A stretch of DNA of 9,259 bases. Origin: Thiobacillaceae bacterium (GTDB lineage Bacteria; Pseudomonadota; Gammaproteobacteria; Burkholderiales; Thiobacillaceae). Location of the stretch: NCBI GenBank assembly GCA_012274165.1, contig JAAPAA010000250.1:1-9259 (forward strand), written 5' to 3'. A program made the position numbers and the translations under genes. Shown here piece after piece: positions 6,453 through 9,259 of the stretch. The notes below the pieces were generated by a model. It was not told the origin of the DNA and did no database searches. It worked only from the letters and a program-made list of their open reading frames with translations. Within the stretch, counting starts at the first letter, position 1; each line of letters opens with the position of its first letter.

Positions 6453-6944
6453 TCAAGCGTGTACGTGCCCGTGCGCACGCGGCTGGCTGAAGCGGCAGTG
6501 CAGCGCATCCCCAAACGCCTCGCGCAAGTAGCGGGTTTCAATATGCAACAAACGCTCATGGTCGCCAGCCTCCAGATAAATATCCGGCTGCGCCATCAAC
6601 GCGTCGTCCCACACCATCTCCACCCCCCAGGCATTCGGCAATCCCGGCACCACACCGGGCTCGCACTCACGGAACAAGCGGCTCACGCTGTCTTCGTCGG
6701 CCAGACTGAACTCCATGCCCTGCTCCAGCCCCAGTTTGCCCAGGCGAATATCCTGGTCGGCGGGGATCATGGCAACCATCTGGCAACCCACCCCATCGAG
6801 CAATACGCCTTTGACCACCTGGCTCGGCTTCACCCCTGACGCACGCGCTGTTTCGGCACTGGTATGCGTGTGGGGATGGGCGACCAGGTCGAAGGGGATC
6901 ATGTGCTGATCGAGAAAACGTTCCATACGATGTAGTGCGTTCAT
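6453..6944 (-). CDS. YbaK/EbsC-type aminoacyl-tRNA deacylase
   Basis: A 163-residue cytoplasmic protein with a YbaK/aminoacyl-tRNA editing domain. Members hydrolyse wrongly charged tRNA (Cys-tRNAPro, Ala-tRNAPro and similar) in trans. Visible features are the N-terminal helix with FDLVAHPHTHTSAETARASGV (18-38), the SQVVKGVLL segment with the conserved lysine (Lys45), and VAMIPADQDIRLGKLG (57-72). After these come EPGVVPGLPNAWGVEMVWDD (95-114) and the closing IYLEAGDHERLL (122-133), where GDH is typical of the fold. The exact tRNA/amino-acid specificity cannot be read from the sequence. The frame is open to 7148, inside the Lon-like gene, but AAGGAG at 6951-6956 lies six bases before the ATG at 6944 and three before the adjacent ATG at 6947. 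I therefore use 6944. Confidence 0.88.
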   Translation of the reverse strand: MNALHRMERFLDQHMIPFDLVAHPHTHTSAETARASGVKPSQVVKGVLLDGVGCQMVAMIPADQDIRLGKLGLEQGMEFSLADEDSVSRLFRECEPGVVPGLPNAWGVEMVWDDALMAQPDIYLEAGDHERLLHIETRYLREAFGDALHCRFSQPRAHGHVHA

Positions 6945-6950
6945 CATCGG

Positions 6951-6956
6951 CTCCTT
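6951..6956 (-). promoter_or_regulatory. ribosome binding site for the deacylase gene
   Basis: AAGGAG on the minus strand, six bases before the ATG at 6944. It decides the start against the long in-frame extension into the Lon-like gene and favours the second of two adjacent ATG codons. Confidence 0.85.
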
Positions 6957-6977
6957 GCAAATCAGTTGAACGAATTT

Positions 6978-7003
6978 AACTATAGTTCCCCCGTTTGCAA
7001 ACG
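6978..7003. promoter_or_regulatory. paired palindromes upstream of the deacylase gene, possible operator/promoter
   Basis: Two perfect palindromes, AACTATAGTT (6978-6987) and CGTTTGCAAACG (6992-7003), lie four bases apart in the 76-base gap between the Lon-like gene and the deacylase gene. The first contains TATAGT on the minus strand, a plausible -10 box, though no good -35 box is found at the right distance. This could be a regulated promoter, but no specific regulator family is recognised. Confidence 0.4.
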
Positions 7004-7020
7004 TGCGAAAACGCCCGGCC

Positions 7021-9259
7021 TTAACGCCGTTTGAAGCGCTCGCCCGCGCGGAAATGCCAGCGCGGCGCTTTGCCGGGATGCTCCTGCATCTGGCAGGCGC
7101 GGCGAAACGCCAGCAAGGCATCCTGCGCGTGCCCCAGCACGCTGTCATGCGGGTAATGTCCCGCCCCGTTCAGGTCGCCCGCTGCCACGCCGGTCAGCAG
7201 CTCGATGCCCTCGGACACGTGTTCGGCGGTATGGATATGGAAGCGTCCCTGGGCAACCGCCTCCACCAGCTGCGTTGCCAGCATCAAATGACGCCGGTTG
7301 CGCCGCGGGATCAGCACCCCCTGGCTGCCATCCAGCCCGGCGGCCTCGCACACGCGGAACCAGCCCTCGATTTTTTCGTTGATGCCGCCTACCGGCAGGA
7401 CCTCGCCGTGCTGGTTGACCGCGCCGGTTACGGCAATGCCCTGTTTGAGTGGCAGGCCTGACAACGCCGAGAGCAGCGCATACAGTTCGGCACAGGACGC
7501 GGAATCGCCTTCCACACCGTGGTACTGCTGCTCGAAGACGATCGACGCATTGAGCGAAAGCGGCGCGAGATGAGAGAACAACGCAGCCAGATAGTTCTGC
7601 AGGATGAACACGCCCTTGTCGTGGATCGGGCCGGACAACTCCACTTCGCGCTCGATGTTGAGCAGGCCGTCCTCTCCCGCGTAGGTATGTGCCGACAGCC
7701 GCACTGGCAGGCCGAAACGGTAATCGCCGAGGTCGATCTGGGTGAGGCCGTTGACCTGCCCCAACCGCTCACCCTGCGAATCGATCAGCACATCGCCATT
7801 GGCGATTTCCTCACGCAGCCGCTGCTCCGGGTAGTCGTGGCGCGCGGTATGCGCCTGCAATGCTGTTTCGACGTCTGTCGCCGCAACCAGGCCTGGCCCG
7901 CGCGTGCGGCAGATCGTGGCACTTTCCATCAGCAGCGCTTCGGTGCGCGCGAAAATCGCGCTCTCGCGCGTCTGATCGCCCGCCTCGCGATGCGACTCCT
8001 CGAGCAGGCGCGCCACCGCTGCTGCGGAAAAGTGCGGCAGGCCATGCTCACGGCAGGCATGGGCGACGAAAATAGACGAAGCGCGGTGCGTATCCGCGCT
8101 GGTCACAAAACTCTCGGCAAAATCCACCTTGGCGCGGAAATGCCGGGAGATTTCAGGCGCCGCCTCCTGCAGTTCGTAATACTGTTCGCGCGAGCCGATC
8201 AGCACCAGCTTGACCTCGACGTCGACCGCTTCCGGCACCAGTGACACCGTCGCAATCGGCGAAAACGACACCCCCGGCTCCTCGATCTGCAGCCGCCCGC
8301 TGCGCAGGAAACGCCGCAGCTTTTCCCACACCAGCGGATCGGCCAGCACGTCGTGCAAATGCAGCATCAAAAAACCACCGTGCGCCTGCAACAGGCTGCC
8401 GGCGCGGATGCGGGAAAAGTCGGTCACCAGCACATCGTTTTCGGACTGGTATTCGATGCTGCCGAACAGCACGCGGAACAGCGGGTTGTCCTCGACGATC
8501 GCCGGTGCGCCGCTGAGGCCGCCGTTATCGACCACCAGATTGACGCGATAGCGCGCCAGCACGCTTTGCAGCGCTTCCTGCTGGCCTTCCATGTTGTCTC
8601 CGCCATGGAACAGCTCAAGGTTATCGAACACGTCCTGCGCGATCGCATCGAGCCAGGCGTTGAGTTTGCCGGAGTCCTTGATCTGCTTCTTCAGGCCGGC
8701 GCGGATCGCCTGCATTTCACGTTCCACCAGCGGCTTCACCACCTGCCGCCGCAACGCCGCCAGCGCTTCGTTCATCGCGCGTTCCAGCGGCTGGGTTTTC
8801 TCGATGTAGCGGGTGATCTCGGCGCGCAGCTCCTGCTCGGCCCGCTCCACCTCGATGCGGCGCGCTTTCGGCAGCGCCAGCACTTCGTCCTCGGTCAGCG
8901 CCTGGCCTTTCTTGCCGGTGAGGGTGAACACCATGCGCCCCTCGTCGCGATGCAGCGAAAAGCTGCGCGCCTCGGCAAACGCCATCAGCCCGGCATAGTG
9001 CCGCGCCACGTCGTCCTTCCAGGCCTGCTCGATGCGTTCGCTCTCGGCCTTGTAATCCTGTCCTTCCAGCCGCTGCGGGATTTCGTCCTGCAGGGTTTTT
9101 ACCGCCTGCGCCAGCAACTGGCGCAGCAGCCGTCCCTCGCCGGCCGGCAGGCGCAGCGCCAGCGGCCGTTCCGGCGCGTCGAAGTTGTACAGATAACAGA
9201 GGTCGGGCGGCACACGTTTGCCCGCCGCCACCGCACGCATTGCCTGCTTCAGCAACGAC
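7021..9259 (-). CDS. Lon-like ATP-dependent protease (AAA_32/S16, COG1067), N-terminus missing
   Basis: The C-terminal 745 residues or so of a large Lon-like protease in the COG1067 group, which includes E. coli YcbZ and Pseudomonas AsrA. The frame continues past the right edge, so the true start and Walker A motif are not visible. Numbered from the codon at 9255, LCYLYNFDAPERPLALRLPAG (19-39) is the usual segment after Walker A. A long helical, charged coiled-coil region follows (about 44-205), then the rest of the AAA module with AHGGFLMLHLHDVL (291-304). The S16 protease domain is C-terminal (about 490-690). Its catalytic dyad is Ser585 in VEGDSASCAE and Lys628 in GGINEKIEGWF. The 43-residue spacing equals that of Ser679/Lys722 in E. 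coli Lon. The protease half looks fully competent. The Walker B position reads LMLH rather than the expected LxLD. The deacylase gene follows after 76 bases on the same strand. Confidence 0.93.
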   Translation of the reverse strand, partial: SLLKQAMRAVAAGKRVPPDLCYLYNFDAPERPLALRLPAGEGRLLRQLLAQAVKTLQDEIPQRLEGQDYKAESERIEQAWKDDVARHYAGLMAFAEARSFSLHRDEGRMVFTLTGKKGQALTEDEVLALPKARRIEVERAEQELRAEITRYIEKTQPLERAMNEALAALRRQVVKPLVEREMQAIRAGLKKQIKDSGKLNAWLDAIAQDVFDNLELFHGGDNMEGQQEALQSVLARYRVNLVVDNGGLSGAPAIVEDNPLFRVLFGSIEYQSENDVLVTDFSRIRAGSLLQAHGGFLMLHLHDVLADPLVWEKLRRFLRSGRLQIEEPGVSFSPIATVSLVPEAVDVEVKLVLIGSREQYYELQEAAPEISRHFRAKVDFAESFVTSADTHRASSIFVAHACREHGLPHFSAAAVARLLEESHREAGDQTRESAIFARTEALLMESATICRTRGPGLVAATDVETALQAHTARHDYPEQRLREEIANGDVLIDSQGERLGQVNGLTQIDLGDYRFGLPVRLSAHTYAGEDGLLNIEREVELSGPIHDKGVFILQNYLAALFSHLAPLSLNASIVFEQQYHGVEGDSASCAELYALLSALSGLPLKQGIAVTGAVNQHGEVLPVGGINEKIEGWFRVCEAAGLDGSQGVLIPRRNRRHLMLATQLVEAVAQGRFHIHTAEHVSEGIELLTGVAAGDLNGAGHYPHDSVLGHAQDALLAFRRACQMQEHPGKAPRWHFRAGERFKRR

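Noticed and set aside
6945..7148. Extension of the deacylase frame into the Lon-like gene
   Set aside because: AAGGAG at 6951-6956 gives a clear internal start at 6944, and the extension is antisense-free but out of frame with the Lon-like C-terminus it overlaps.
7519..8244. Plus-strand open frame (241 codons) inside the Lon-like gene
   Set aside because: It lies opposite conserved Lon-like sequence including part of the S16 domain, and its Arg/His/Gln-rich product resembles no family.

Overview
This is a GC-rich, gene-dense chromosomal window. YaeQ, a short TrhO-type rhodanese, an AAA_32/S16 Lon-like protease and a membrane-anchored TIGR02281-type aspartic protease together suggest a proteobacterium, most likely a betaproteobacterium. 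That assignment is inference from gene families and style, not from a marker gene. I see no mobile element, integrase, CRISPR array, tRNA or rRNA.

Layout, left to right. (1) Positions 2-2329 (+) hold most of an FtsX-family ABC transporter permease of the YbbP type, cut by the left edge. (2) Positions 2441-2905 (+) encode a secreted, glycine-zipper, Gln/Ala-rich small protein with a good ribosome binding site. (3) A GC-rich inverted repeat at 2923-2955 separates it from the convergent tRNA hydroxylase gene trhO (2976-3722, -). (4) A divergent intergenic region of about 200 bases leads into a SAM-dependent methyltransferase (3925-4815, +). Its stop codon lies one base from that of the convergent yaeQ (4817-5359, -). 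(5) A 17-base-period tandem repeat and a strong intrinsic terminator separate yaeQ from a CspA-family cold shock gene (5486-5692, -), which has a recognisable sigma-70 promoter and a leader of about 110 bases. (6) Next on the minus strand are a retropepsin-like membrane protease (5832-6368), a YbaK/EbsC-type aminoacyl-tRNA deacylase (6453-6944) and a large Lon-like protease (7021 to the right edge, N-terminus missing).

The genes are mostly separate housekeeping units rather than one operon. The minus-strand block 9259-5486 runs co-directionally, with gaps of 76 to 139 bases. A loose theme is translation quality and stress: TrhO modifies tRNA wobble uridine, YbaK-type proteins clear mischarged tRNA, Csp is an RNA chaperone, and the Lon-like and retropepsin-like proteins are proteases. 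This is a theme by family, not evidence of a pathway.

No intergenic gap exceeds 300 bases; the longest is 3723-3924. I do not see a convincing new multi-gene system. The most notable points are the Lon-like protein's apparent loss of the Walker B aspartate, the cold shock promoter whose -35 box overlaps the upstream gene's stop codon, paired palindromes before the deacylase gene, and the tandem repeat beside the csp terminator.
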